64,000 nucleotides of DNA from Sphingobacterium alimentarium (GCF_004342685.1 NZ_SMBZ01000008.1:23795-87794); one strand, 5' to 3'; shown: positions 26,996 through 35,981, numbered from the stretch's first letter. Numbers and translations are program-made. The notes: generated from the sequence alone by a model not told the origin.

Positions 26996-27244
26996 ATGAA
27001 AAAAGATTTACATCCATCAAACTACAGATTAGTTGTATTCAAAGATATGTCAAATGACTATGCTTTCTTAACTAAATCATGCGTAGATACTAAAGAGTCA
27101 ATTACTTGGGAAGATGGTAACGAATATCCATTAGTGAAATTAGAGATCTCTCACACTTCACACCCATTCTATACTGGTAAAATGAAATTGGTTGATACAG
27201 CAGGTCGTATCGATAAATTCCGTACCCGTTACAACAAGAAATAA
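26996..27244 (+). CDS. rpmE2: Ribosomal protein L31 type B
   Basis: The 82-aa protein begins [20 protein letters not shown] and contains the L31B signatures [28 protein letters not shown] and the basic end [10 protein letters not shown]. It lacks the CxxC zinc pairs of the standard L31, as type B proteins do, so it does not need zinc. In other bacteria type B genes replace the zinc form under zinc limitation; no Zur-like box like the one at 1 kb is visible here. Own promoter and terminator. Confidence 0.96.
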   Translation: MKKDLHPSNYRLVVFKDMSNDYAFLTKSCVDTKESITWEDGNEYPLVKLEISHTSHPFYTGKMKLVDTAGRIDKFRTRYNKK

Positions 27245-27269
27245 TTATAATTTAAGTAATTATATAATC

Positions 27270-27303
27270 AAAAATCCCGATATGAAATTATCGGGATTTT
27301 TGT
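27270..27303 (+). terminator. Terminator of rpmE2
   Basis: AAAATCCCGATA and TATCGGGATTTTT form a 12-bp stem with a 6-nt loop, ending in a T run. Confidence 0.92.
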
Positions 27304-27314
27304 ATTTTTAAGGA

Positions 27315-28517
27315 ATGGGTTTATCACTTGTTTTATGGGATTGTACAGAGGATAGGAAGAGTCTGTTGCCGCTGGTGGCGACCCGTCCTGTTGGCAATCT
27401 TCGTGTAGGCGCATTCACGCTAGATCAAAAATGGTCTTCAGTCTTTCAGTCCGATGTATCTTATCTGACTGTAGATCACCTCTCTACAAAATTTCCTTTA
27501 GCTCCTCTGCAGTATGAAGTGCTGGTTATTCAAGCGGCTATTCTACCAGATGCAGAATTAGTTGCGGCGCTAGCGCGACTTCAATCCCTCGAGCGCCTGA
27601 TAGATACTGAAGGAAATTGGATCGCTTTTAAGACCTATTCTACAAGTAAAGAAGATATAATCCGGGATTGCACAAGCAGCTCATTTGAATTGGTAAAATA
27701 TTCAGGCGTGCTGAAGGCGTTGCATCATTTGGAAGATATATTCATCCACAATGCGGCGCAAATTGACTTTGATGCTGCTTATATAACATTTGAACCCATT
27801 AGTCCCACAAATTCTCATGTTTCCGTTATAGGAAATAGGCATCATATCGCTGCCTCGGCACAGCTAGCTAGTTGTACGTTGCATACCGATAAGGGATCGA
27901 TTATCATCGAAGAAAATGCCATCGTGGAAGCGGGCTGTGTAATTCATGGGCCTGCCGTCATCGGCAAAAATTCGAGAGTGAAGGCTGGGACAGTGATTTA
28001 TCACAACGTCACGGTGGGTGACAATTCAACGGTGTGTGGCGAATTAAATAATACAGTAATCTGGGGCAATTCGGCTAAGGGGCATTATGGTTACCTGGGC
28101 TGTGCGGTACTTGGAGAAGGCTGCAATCTGGGCGCCGGCACAAGCAATTCGAATCTCAAAAATGACTGGAGTCCCGTGAAACTATATTCCTACAAACACA
28201 ATAATTACCGAGATACGGGGTTATTAAAATGTGGGGTCTTCATCGGCGATCATAGTATGTTGGCAATAGCTTCCAAAATCACTACTGGAAGTGTAATAGG
28301 AGTGGGCACTCAAATAGCAATGTCAAATTTTATTCCGAATTTTGTGCAGGATTTTTCTTGGCTGACGGATGCGAAAGCCGAAAAATACATCTTTACTAAA
28401 TTCGTAGATATGATGGAACGGAAGGCACAAGCCAAAGGGGAAATCTTTACTGCTGAAGACAAAGAAATATTGTACTATATTTATACAGAGAATAGGGATA
28501 ATAAGAAATTGAATTAA
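27315..28517 (+). CDS. GlmU-like sugar nucleotidyltransferase with left-handed beta-helix
   Basis: A 400-aa protein. The first ~190 residues carry a degenerate nucleotidyltransferase start (SLVLWDCTEDRKSLLPLVAT, then RPVGNLRVGAF) in place of the usual GGxGTR loop. The second half is a hexapeptide-repeat left-handed beta-helix (IIIEENAIVEAGCVIHGPAV, then GKNSRVKAGTVIYHNVTVG), closest to GlmU-type acetyltransferase domains, with GLLKCGVFIGDHSMLAIASK near the end. This family is annotated in Bacteroidota as a putative GlmU-like or thymidylyltransferase enzyme. Activity on a sugar phosphate is likely; the exact sugar is unknown. It precedes tpiA by 23 bp and is probably co-transcribed with it. 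Confidence 0.8.
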   Translation: MGLSLVLWDCTEDRKSLLPLVATRPVGNLRVGAFTLDQKWSSVFQSDVSYLTVDHLSTKFPLAPLQYEVLVIQAAILPDAELVAALARLQSLERLIDTEGNWIAFKTYSTSKEDIIRDCTSSSFELVKYSGVLKALHHLEDIFIHNAAQIDFDAAYITFEPISPTNSHVSVIGNRHHIAASAQLASCTLHTDKGSIIIEENAIVEAGCVIHGPAVIGKNSRVKAGTVIYHNVTVGDNSTVCGELNNTVIWGNSAKGHYGYLGCAVLGEGCNLGAGTSNSNLKNDWSPVKLYSYKHNNYRDTGLLKCGVFIGDHSMLAIASKITTGSVIGVGTQIAMSNFIPNFVQDFSWLTDAKAEKYIFTKFVDMMERKAQAKGEIFTAEDKEILYYIYTENRDNKKLN

Positions 28518-28540
28518 TCAACCTTAATATATTAAAAACT

Positions 28541-29308
28541 ATGCGTAAGAAAATCGTTGCTGGTAACTGGAAAATGAATTTGAATTTTGAAGAAGGCGTA
28601 AGTCTTTTTTCAGAGATTGTTAATATGGTGAAAGATGAGGTCGTGGGCAACCAAGAAGTTATCGTTTGTTCGCCTTTCATTCATTTATCTACCGTAGCAA
28701 AATTAGCAGAAAACGTAAAAAATGTAAATATTGGTTCGCAGAACATTCATCAAGCTGAATCTGGCGCTTATACCGGTGAAGTATCTGCCGCACAGGTGAA
28801 GTCGGTAGGAGTAGAGTATGTGATCTTAGGTCACTCTGAGCGTAGAGCTTATTTTGGTGAATCCGATTCTTTATTGGCTGAAAAAGTAAATAGCGCTTTG
28901 AAACATGATCTAAAGCCTATTTTCTGTATTGGTGAGACACAAGGAGAGCGTGAATCCGGAAAATACTTTGATATTATCAAAACTCAATTGACTGCTGGAG
29001 TGTTCCATCTTTCTAAGGAAGAATTTGCGAAGGTTGTATTGGCATATGAGCCGGTATGGGCTATCGGAACGGGCTTAACAGCTAGTCCTGAGCAAGCACA
29101 AGAGGTTCATGCATTTATCCGTGAGACTGTGGCGAATCACTACGATGCAGAGACAGCAGAAGCTACAACAATTCTTTATGGCGGAAGCTGTAATCCTTCT
29201 AATGCGCCGACATTGTTTGCACAGCAAGATATTGATGGTGGATTGATCGGTGGTGCTTCTTTGAAATCAAGAGATTTCTTAGAAATTGTAAAAGTATTTA
29301 ACGCTTAA
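28541..29308 (+). CDS. tpiA: Triosephosphate isomerase
   Basis: The 255-aa TIM-barrel enzyme interconverts dihydroxyacetone phosphate and glyceraldehyde 3-phosphate. Catalytic residues are all present: N9 and K11 in VAGNWKMN, the histidine of ILGHSERRAYFGE (about residue 96), and the glutamate of AYEPVWAIGTG (about 168), with loop 6 and the phosphate-binding GGSCNPSN and GLIGGASL. Length is normal. The prmA gene begins only one base after its stop codon, so the two are translationally linked. Confidence 0.97.
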   Translation: MRKKIVAGNWKMNLNFEEGVSLFSEIVNMVKDEVVGNQEVIVCSPFIHLSTVAKLAENVKNVNIGSQNIHQAESGAYTGEVSAAQVKSVGVEYVILGHSERRAYFGESDSLLAEKVNSALKHDLKPIFCIGETQGERESGKYFDIIKTQLTAGVFHLSKEEFAKVVLAYEPVWAIGTGLTASPEQAQEVHAFIRETVANHYDAETAEATTILYGGSCNPSNAPTLFAQQDIDGGLIGGASLKSRDFLEIVKVFNA

Positions 29309-29309
29309 T

Positions 29310-30149
29310 ATGAAATATACTGCGGTTAACTTTGTGAGTTTGGATATCCAGGATTGGCAGAAGGATTTGTTAATAGCTGAGCTAGGTGATATTGGGTTCG
29401 ATACATTTGAGGACAAGGATAAGGGTTTTTCGGCCTATGTGCCGAGTGCTAATCTTGACTTGCAAGCATTAGTGACAGTACTATTATCCAATGCTGTCGA
29501 CTATACCATAGATTACGAAGTCCAAGATATAGAAAATCAAAATTGGAACAAACTGTGGGAAAGCAATTTCAATCCTATAGTCGTGGATGATCTGTGCTAT
29601 GTACGTGCTACATTTCATGAGAGTAAGCCAGATTTTCCATATGAAATAGTGATCGATCCGAAAATGTCTTTTGGTACAGGTCATCACCAAACCACTTCCA
29701 TGATGCTATCTTACATCCTAGAAAATGATTTCTTGGACAAGGAAGTATTGGATATGGGCTGTGGTACAGGTATATTGGCGATTCTTGCTTCCAAAAGAGG
29801 AGCAAACACTGTCCTGGCTGTAGACTATGACGATATATGTGTCGATAGTGTGATCGAGAACTCCCAGCTAAATGCGCTCAACAATATTGAAGCCTTATTG
29901 GGATCGAAAGAAGTCATAGCTGGCAAATCTTTTGATATCATCTTGGCAAATATTAACCGTAATATCCTATTGGATCAAATGTCAACCTATGCCGATGATT
30001 TGCGTGTGGGTGGTGAATTGTATCTAAGTGGTTTTTATGAAGAGGAAGATTTACCTATCCTCAGACAATGTTGTGATGATTTGTCCCTTGATTACGTAAG
30101 TCACAAGGTAATGGACAAATGGTGTGCAGCAAGATTTATTAAAAAGTAA
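29310..30149 (+). CDS. prmA: Ribosomal protein L11 methyltransferase
   Basis: A 279-aa methyltransferase that trimethylates L11. The N-terminal substrate-recognition domain (residues 1-110) is followed by the PrmA signature DPKMSFGTGHHQTT, SAM motif I LDMGCGTGILAILA, and the catalytic-type motif ILANINRNIL (N-x-N-x). The gene is one base behind tpiA and three bases ahead of the next gene, giving a compact run tpiA-prmA-mpl. Confidence 0.95.
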   Translation: MKYTAVNFVSLDIQDWQKDLLIAELGDIGFDTFEDKDKGFSAYVPSANLDLQALVTVLLSNAVDYTIDYEVQDIENQNWNKLWESNFNPIVVDDLCYVRATFHESKPDFPYEIVIDPKMSFGTGHHQTTSMMLSYILENDFLDKEVLDMGCGTGILAILASKRGANTVLAVDYDDICVDSVIENSQLNALNNIEALLGSKEVIAGKSFDIILANINRNILLDQMSTYADDLRVGGELYLSGFYEEEDLPILRQCCDDLSLDYVSHKVMDKWCAARFIKK

Positions 30150-30152
30150 AAT

Positions 30153-31535
30153 ATGCGCATTCACTTTATTGCCATAGGAGGTAGTGTCATGAGTAATTTA
30201 GCCATCAGTTTGGCTAGATTAGGTCACCAGATTTCAGGATCTGATGATCAGATCGTTGAACCTTCTAAATCAAAATTAATTGGGGCAGGACTGTATCCAT
30301 CGACGATAGGCTGGGATGTAGATCGGATTACGGAAGAGCTGGATGCCATTATTCTGGGCAAACATGCTGAGGCCGACAATCCCGAGCTGCGCAAAGCACA
30401 GGAAATGGGTATTAAAATATACTCATTTCCTGAATTTATCTATGAGCAGTCCAAAAATAAGACCCGTGTAGTCATAGCTGGAACTTTTGGAAAGACGACG
30501 ATTATCAGCATGATTATGCATGTGCTTAAGAAATTAGGTCATGATTTTGATTATGTGATCGGCGCCAAACTCGAAGGTTTTGATTCCCTCATAAAATTAA
30601 CGTCCCAAGCGCCTATTATTCTGGTAGAAGGAGATGAATACTATGCCTCGTCTATCGATGATCATTCGAAATTCCATTATTACCAGCCCAATATTGCTAT
30701 GATTAGTAATATACATTGGGATCCTTATAATATGGAAATCACCGAGGAGGCTTATTACCGTCAGTTTGAGGAATTTATTGATACTATCGTGCCTAAAGGC
30801 ACTTTAGTGTATAATAAAGAGGACGCGAATGTCGTGAAAATAGTGGGTGAAACCAAAGATTGCAAGATCAACAGGCATGGGTACAAAATGCCAAATTATA
30901 CCATCAATAAAGGGGTGACCTATATTGAGGTCGGTGATATACAGATTCCACTTCAAGTCATAGGCAAGCAGAATCTATCCAATATTGCCGGAGCATATAC
31001 CGTATGTGAGTGGTTGGGCATCAAGCGACAGGAGTTCTATGAAAGTATAAGCGATTTCAGAAGCTCGATTCGGTATCTTGAATTTGTAAAAAGCGAGCAT
31101 GGATCTGTAGTGTATCAAGACTTTGCGCATACTCCGACAAAACTGAAATCGAGTATCCATGCGGTCAAAGAGCAATTTTCAAATACGAAACTTCTGACCG
31201 TAATTGAACTGAATCCTTATGATGTAATGAATTTCGATAAGATAGAATTATATCGTGACAGTATGGTTGAGTCGGATGAAGCGGTTGTTTTTGTAAATAA
31301 AAATAGCATTAAAGAAAAAAATATAATTTTAAGTAATGTTGTCGATAAAATTATAAGTAATTTCAACCATCCCAAGCTCTCCGTGTTCACAGATATACAC
31401 GAAGTCTATGAATTTCTTGAGTTCTTTAATAGTCAAGGGATTAATTTGTTGGTGATGGGATCAAATAGTAATTCGGTTGTGAATATTATGACGTTTGCCG
31501 ATAAATTTCTTATTCAAAAAAGTCAAAAATTTTGA
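30153..31535 (+). CDS. mpl: Murein tripeptide ligase Mpl
   Basis: The 460-aa Mur-ligase family protein recycles L-Ala-gamma-D-Glu-meso-DAP onto UDP-MurNAc. It starts MRIHFIAIGGSVMSNLAISL, the UDP-binding N-terminal Rossmann motif of MurC/Mpl, then the ATP loop VVIAGTFGKTTIISMI (H replaced by F compared with GTHGKTT of E. coli Mpl), the central-domain EGDEYYASSIDDHSKFHYY, and the C-terminal domain with VYQDFAHTPTKL. Length is close to Mpl of E. coli (457 aa). Peptidoglycan recycling is a standard cytoplasmic pathway. A helix-turn-helix gene follows after 66 bp. Confidence 0.92.
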   Translation: MRIHFIAIGGSVMSNLAISLARLGHQISGSDDQIVEPSKSKLIGAGLYPSTIGWDVDRITEELDAIILGKHAEADNPELRKAQEMGIKIYSFPEFIYEQSKNKTRVVIAGTFGKTTIISMIMHVLKKLGHDFDYVIGAKLEGFDSLIKLTSQAPIILVEGDEYYASSIDDHSKFHYYQPNIAMISNIHWDPYNMEITEEAYYRQFEEFIDTIVPKGTLVYNKEDANVVKIVGETKDCKINRHGYKMPNYTINKGVTYIEVGDIQIPLQVIGKQNLSNIAGAYTVCEWLGIKRQEFYESISDFRSSIRYLEFVKSEHGSVVYQDFAHTPTKLKSSIHAVKEQFSNTKLLTVIELNPYDVMNFDKIELYRDSMVESDEAVVFVNKNSIKEKNIILSNVVDKIISNFNHPKLSVFTDIHEVYEFLEFFNSQGINLLVMGSNSNSVVNIMTFADKFLIQKSQKF

Positions 31536-31601
31536 CCGTTCATTTTTAATTTAATAATTTATTATTTAACTTGCACGTTAAATAAAAGAAACATTTACCA
31601 A

Positions 31602-31931
31602 ATGAATACTTTAGGGAAAAAAATTAGATTATTAAGACACCAAAAGGGTTGGAGTCAGGAGGATGTCGCAAAGCGATTAGACATTTCAATCCCCGCATTT
31701 TCAAAAATTGAGACAGGAATCACGGATGTAAATCTTTCTCGTCTTAATCAAATTGCGAAATTATTCAATTTATCATTAGTTCAATTATTATCTACTTCGG
31801 ATGCCAACGAAGAAAAAGAGAAATTTGAAGAAATTAATGAATTGAACCACAGACTTCAAGCACGCGAAGCAGAAGTGATCGACTTACAAAAAAAGGTAAT
31901 TGACCTATATGAGCAGTTGCATAAAAAATAA
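31602..31931 (+). CDS. Xre-family DNA-binding protein with C-terminal coiled coil
   Basis: A 109-aa protein. Residues 1-60 form a classical Cro/C1-type helix-turn-helix (KKIRLLRHQKGWSQEDVAKR, then SIPAFSKIETGITDVNLSRL), and residues 66-109 form a heptad-rich coiled coil (NELNHRLQAREAEVIDLQKK), probably for dimerisation. The layout is common in Bacteroidota. Regulated genes cannot be inferred. It has its own long terminator hairpin. Confidence 0.85.
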   Translation: MNTLGKKIRLLRHQKGWSQEDVAKRLDISIPAFSKIETGITDVNLSRLNQIAKLFNLSLVQLLSTSDANEEKEKFEEINELNHRLQAREAEVIDLQKKVIDLYEQLHKK

Positions 31932-31982
31932 GCCAAAAGAATAAGGGCAACTTTCCGAAAAGTTGCCCTTATTCTTTTGGCT
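31931..31982 (+). terminator. Terminator after the Xre-family gene
   Basis: A long near-perfect stem (AGCCAAAAGAATAAGGGCAA and its complement) with a 4-5 nt loop overlaps the stop region of the Xre gene. It may serve both strands, since the acidic-protein gene ends just beyond it. Confidence 0.85.
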
Positions 31983-32005
31983 ACACTGATATTAGTTACT
32001 CCTTC

Positions 32006-32167
32006 TTAGAATTCGTCGTCATCGTCATCTAAGTCATCATACCCGCCAATGGGATCGATCTCGATATCAAAGTTATCATCATCGAAATCATCATCATCGT
32101 CATCAGGCCCGTTGAAACTGATAAATTTCTCATCAATATCCAACTTTTCGATAGTTTCATTCATCAT
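32006..32167 (-). CDS. Small highly acidic protein, 53 aa
   Basis: An ATG at 32167 (a second ATG follows at once) opens a 53-codon frame ending TAA. The protein starts MMNETIEKLDIDEKFISFNG and is then dominated by aspartate (PDDDDDDFDDD, later DDLDDDDDEF), with a hydrophobic break FDIEIDPIGGY. It is located 133 bp downstream of scpB on the same strand. No family is recognised; acidic proteins of this kind may act as chaperones, DNA mimics or ribosome-related factors, but none is demonstrated here. The clean start and terminating hairpin next to it support coding. Confidence 0.6.
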   Translation of the reverse strand: MMNETIEKLDIDEKFISFNGPDDDDDDFDDDNFDIEIDPIGGYDDLDDDDDEF

Positions 32168-32300
32168 AGCAATACTTACTTTCAATTGATTATTATATCG
32201 TAAAATTATAGAACAAAAGCTAAACTAAAAATTTTTTTTAAAAAATATCTATTTGATTGTCAGGGTTTTAATTTTAAAAAATATACTGAAATCTAAATAA

Positions 32301-32861
32301 TTATTCTATGATTTCGCCAATGCTATTCTCTTCATTGATGATGTCCTTTAATTGCGGCAGATCTTTCACCGAATTAATACCAAAGTGATTCATAAAGGAG
32401 TCACTCGTGGCATACAATAGGGGTTTACCAATAGATTCTGCTTTACCTACTATTTTTATCAGATCTTTCTCCAACAGGCGTTGTATCGAATAGTCACAGT
32501 TTACACCACGTATTTGTTCCACTTCCAATTTGGTGATGGGCTGACGATAAGCGATGATGGCTAATGTTTCCAATCCCGCCTGACTTAATTTTTTACGATC
32601 ACGATGTGCTTGCAGTTGGTTCAGGACGTCATGATAACTTTCCTTGGTCAGGAACTGGTACTTATTATTGAAAGTATGCAGCGCAAATACATAGTCCTCA
32701 CTTGCATACTTTGCTTTCAGCTGATCCAAGAAGGTAAGTACTTCATCTTTATTGATGGTAATCATCAATCCATCCTGCAATATTTGCTTGATCTCCATAG
32801 CGGTCAACCCTTCTTCAGAGGCAAATATCAACGCTTCGATATTAAGTAGTATATCTTTCAC
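32301..32861 (-). CDS. scpB: Segregation and condensation protein B
   Basis: A 186-aa tandem winged-helix protein, the kleisin-associated subunit of the bacterial SMC-ScpAB condensin. Diagnostic segments are LIFASEEGLTAMEIKQIL (residues 12-29) and LSQAGLETLAIIAYRQPI, followed by TKLEVEQIRGVNCDYSIQRL. The start is GTG, placed directly after the TAA of mqnC with no gap, so translation is probably coupled to mqnC. The C-terminus has a short acidic tail. scpA is not in the window. Confidence 0.94.
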   Translation of the reverse strand: MKDILLNIEALIFASEEGLTAMEIKQILQDGLMITINKDEVLTFLDQLKAKYASEDYVFALHTFNNKYQFLTKESYHDVLNQLQAHRDRKKLSQAGLETLAIIAYRQPITKLEVEQIRGVNCDYSIQRLLEKDLIKIVGKAESIGKPLLYATSDSFMNHFGINSVKDLPQLKDIINEENSIGEIIE

Positions 32862-33986
32862 TTAGTAATCAATTACTTGTTCGACCATAGATTGTGGCAT
32901 TTCTCGCCATTGATAAGTCTGTGTGCGCAATTGTGGCTCAAAACCAGCTTCTGCAATTGCTTCCTGAATGGATTTGGAGGTGAATCGGTGTGGTGCGCCT
33001 GCGGCAGATACCACATTTTCTTCAATCATGATAGATCCAAAGTCGTTTGCTCCACTGTGCAAACATATTTGGGCTACTGATTTACCTACTGTCAGCCACG
33101 AAGCCTGAATATTTTTAATATTTGGAAGCATGATACGGCTTAAAGCTATCATGCGAATGTATTCGTCGCTCGTCACATTATTGGATATACCGCGAAGACG
33201 TTTCAGCAAAGTGCCATCATCTTGGAATGGCCAAGGTATAAATGCAATAAAGCCATAATGTTCTTCTGGTTTTTCAGATTGTACTTCTCTAATCCATACC
33301 AAATGTTCAAAACGCTCTTCGATGGTCTCGATATGTCCAAACATCATAGTAGCCGAAGTAGGAAGATTAATCTGATGCGCAGCACGCATGACATCCAGCC
33401 ATTCTTGACCACCGCATTTCCCTTTGGAAATCAGACGGCGTACACGGTCGTTCAATATTTCTGCTCCTGCACCCGGTAAAGAATCCAATCCAGCTTCCTT
33501 TAATTTTGTCAAGACTTCAAGATGGCTCATGCCTTCCAGCTTCGCCACGTGTGCGATTTCGGGCGGCCCTAGGGAATGCAACTTAAGGGTAGGGTAGAGT
33601 TCTTTGAGCTGACGAAATAGGTTGGCGTAAAAATCTAATCCTAAATCCGGATGATGACCGCCCTGCAAGAGCAATTGGTCACCGCCGTACTTAAATGTTT
33701 CTTCGATTTTTTGTTTGTACGTCTCTATATCGGTTATATAACTCTCTTCGTGTCCCGGTCTTCGGAAAAAATTACAAAACTTACAGTTGGCAATACATAC
33801 GTTGGTGGTATTGACATTACGGTCAATCTGCCAAGTGACTTTGCCATGTGGAACTTGTATCTTTCTTAATTCATTAGCTACATAGGCTAAATCCACTGTA
33901 GAAGCATGATGGTACAAAAATATACCCTCTTCTTTGGTCAGAAACTCAAAGTTTAATGCTCGTTCTAATAAGTTTTCTACATTCAT
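32862..33986 (-). CDS. mqnC: Cyclic dehypoxanthinyl futalosine synthase
   Basis: A 374-aa radical SAM enzyme of the futalosine menaquinone pathway that cyclises dehypoxanthine futalosine. The radical SAM cluster is CIANCKFCNFF (C-x3-C-x2-C), with further MqnC features LLQGGHHPDL, GLDSLPGAGAEIL, TSATMMFGHIET and FIPWPFQDDG. The ATG at 33986 is preferred; an upstream TTG at 33995 would add three residues. Aminodeoxyfutalosine synthase (MqnE) is closely related but reads differently around the cluster. Other mqn genes are not in the window, though the UbiD-family enzyme at 5.8-7.6 kb could be a later step. Leads a two-gene unit with scpB. Confidence 0.9.
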   Translation of the reverse strand: MNVENLLERALNFEFLTKEEGIFLYHHASTVDLAYVANELRKIQVPHGKVTWQIDRNVNTTNVCIANCKFCNFFRRPGHEESYITDIETYKQKIEETFKYGGDQLLLQGGHHPDLGLDFYANLFRQLKELYPTLKLHSLGPPEIAHVAKLEGMSHLEVLTKLKEAGLDSLPGAGAEILNDRVRRLISKGKCGGQEWLDVMRAAHQINLPTSATMMFGHIETIEERFEHLVWIREVQSEKPEEHYGFIAFIPWPFQDDGTLLKRLRGISNNVTSDEYIRMIALSRIMLPNIKNIQASWLTVGKSVAQICLHSGANDFGSIMIEENVVSAAGAPHRFTSKSIQEAIAEAGFEPQLRTQTYQWREMPQSMVEQVIDY

Positions 33987-34130
33987 TGCTAACAAAGATA
34001 CTGATGATTTTTATGAACTAAAAGCAAATACCTTGTTAAGTGATGTAGAAATAATTTTAGGAAATCGTTGGGCTGGATAGTGTATCGAATCTTTTCGGAA
34101 CAGAGGGAGCTTGTCTAAGGGGAGATATGC

Positions 34131-34161
34131 AAAAAGAGAGGGTTTTGCAGGCCTCTCTTTT
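34131..34161 (-). terminator. Terminator of the aminotransferase gene
   Basis: On the minus strand AAAAGAGAGG and CCTCTCTTTTT form a stem of 10 bp with a 10-nt loop, 15 bp past the stop codon. Confidence 0.85.
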
Positions 34162-34175
34162 GATTTTATCTGTAA

Positions 34176-35375
34176 TTATATTGTTCTACCTGGGTATATT
34201 TCTAATGCTTTTTGCAAACAGGTCAATGCTTTATTCAAGTCATCTTGATTCAATACATAGGCCAATCGAACTTCATTGGTTCCTGCACCTGGCGTACTGT
34301 AGAATCCTGTAGCTGGAGCCATCATTACGGTCTCGTTTTCATAATCGAATGATTCGAGCATCCATTGACAGAATTTATCTGCATTGTCAATAGGTAATTG
34401 AGCGACAACATAGAAGGCACCTCCTGGATTAGGACAAAATACACCTTCAATAGCATTCAAGCCTTTTACTAAAGTGTCACGTCTTGCAGTATATTCTTGG
34501 GATACAGCTTGGAAATACGAATCCGGTGTATCTACAGCAGCTTCACCAGCTATCTGACCTTCTAATGAAGGGGATAGGCGAGCTTGCGCAAATTTTAAAG
34601 CGGTTTGGTATAGTTCTTTATTCTTGGTGATAAGGCATCCAATACGTGCGCCACAAGCCGAATAACGCTTCGAAACGGTATCAAATACAACGACATGATT
34701 TTCCAATCCTTCCAAATGCATTGGAGAGATGAATTCTTTGCCATCATAACAGAACTCACGGTATGCTTCGTCCGAGAATAAGAATAAATCATATTTCAGA
34801 CAAAGTTCTTTCAACGCTTCCATCTCTTCGCGCGAATACAGATATCCTGTAGGATTATTCGGGTTACAAATCGCAATCGCTCTTGTTTTGTCAGTGATTA
34901 CTTTCTCAAATTCGGCAATAGAAGGCAATGCGAAACCATTATCAATATAAGAAATAATAGGTTTTACAACCACATCCGAAGAACAGGCAAAACCGTTGTA
35001 ATTCGCATAAAAAGGTTCAGGAATAATAACTTCTTCACCTGGGTTCAGGCAAGCTTGCATAGCTATAGTTATCGCCTCAGAGCCGCCATTGGTCACGATA
35101 ATATCAGTAGGTTGAATATTGTAATTGATTTTATTATAATATTCGGTCAATTTGTTTCGGTAAGATGCAGTACCTTCTGATGGAGTATATGCCCATACTT
35201 TGAAATCAATATTCTTAAGTGCATTGAGCATGATTTCGGGAGTTTCGATGTCCGGTTGGCCAATGTTTAAGTGGTAGATTTTTTTTCCACTTTTTTTGGC
35301 TTGATCCGCATAGGGTGTTAATTTTCTAATCGGTGATGCGGGCATATCTATACCCTTTTGCGAAATTTTTGGCAT
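34176..35375 (-). CDS. PLP-dependent aminotransferase (class I, aspartate aminotransferase-like)
   Basis: The 399-aa protein is a fold-type I aminotransferase. It shows VTNGGSEAI in the cofactor-phosphate region, the substrate-recognition YHLNIGQPDIETPE, the conserved asparagine in CNPNNPTG, the aspartate of LFSDEAYREF that holds the pyridine nitrogen, and the PLP lysine in FDTVSKRYSACGARIG. Subfamily features match aspartate/aromatic transaminases of Bacteroidota; the amino acid substrate is not settled. Monocistronic, own terminator. Confidence 0.92.
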   Translation of the reverse strand: MPKISQKGIDMPASPIRKLTPYADQAKKSGKKIYHLNIGQPDIETPEIMLNALKNIDFKVWAYTPSEGTASYRNKLTEYYNKINYNIQPTDIIVTNGGSEAITIAMQACLNPGEEVIIPEPFYANYNGFACSSDVVVKPIISYIDNGFALPSIAEFEKVITDKTRAIAICNPNNPTGYLYSREEMEALKELCLKYDLFLFSDEAYREFCYDGKEFISPMHLEGLENHVVVFDTVSKRYSACGARIGCLITKNKELYQTALKFAQARLSPSLEGQIAGEAAVDTPDSYFQAVSQEYTARRDTLVKGLNAIEGVFCPNPGGAFYVVAQLPIDNADKFCQWMLESFDYENETVMMAPATGFYSTPGAGTNEVRLAYVLNQDDLNKALTCLQKALEIYPGRTI

Positions 35376-35412
35376 ATTATTGAGTTATTATTTCGTTGGC
35401 AAATATAGTGTA

Positions 35413-35458
35413 AAATAGAAGCCGCATCAAATGTAATTTGGTGCGGCTTCTATTTTTT
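35413..35458 (-). terminator. Terminator of the DUF1573 gene
   Basis: AAATAGAAGCCGCA and TGCGGCTTCTATTT, extended by CAAAT and ATTTG, form a stem of about 19 bp with a short loop, just past the DUF1573 stop on the minus strand. Confidence 0.9.
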
Positions 35459-35470
35459 GTTTGTTAATTT

Positions 35471-35842
35471 TTACTCTACGTTACCTTTTATTGTAAGCGT
35501 TTTTACTGGTGTTTTAGTATTTGACTTGACAATAAACGATTTGGTAAACGGACCTTTCGTAGCAGCATTATAAGTTACCTTAATTTTGCCTGTATCTCCT
35601 GGTTTAACAGGTGTTTTTGAAAAGTCAGCTACCGAGCAACCACATGAAGGAGCTACTTCTGAAATGATGACTGGCGCTTTGCCGGCATTGGTGAAAGTGA
35701 ATTCATACGTTGCAGGTTTATTGAAAGCGATAGTTCCGAAATCATGCGATTCAGTTTCGAACTTAAATTCTCCGACTTGCATCATTGCTGTTAAAGTAAT
35801 GAATGCAACAATTGCAGTTGCGATGCTTAAGATTTTTTTCAT
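35471..35842 (-). CDS. DUF1573 protein, secreted Ig-like domain
   Basis: A 123-aa protein with a signal peptide (residues 1-22, ending ITLTAMMQVG) and one DUF1573 Ig-like beta-sandwich, recognised by FETESHDFGTIAFNKPATYE, FTNAGKAPVIISEVAPSCGC (with the paired cysteines of SCGCS) and VTYNAATKGPFTKSF. It should be periplasmic or cell-surface. DUF1573 domains are abundant in Bacteroidota and their function is unknown. Monocistronic. Confidence 0.92.
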   Translation of the reverse strand: MKKILSIATAIVAFITLTAMMQVGEFKFETESHDFGTIAFNKPATYEFTFTNAGKAPVIISEVAPSCGCSVADFSKTPVKPGDTGKIKVTYNAATKGPFTKSFIVKSNTKTPVKTLTIKGNVE

Positions 35843-35981
35843 TTTTATACCTTCTTATCTATCTGTCCTATTTTGTTTAATACTCAATGATAATCAATTT
35901 TACTGCCAAAAATAAATCTTGTCATTTTTAATTGGTAAACACCACAAGATTTTTACATGACTTTATCCTTTTACAATAGAA

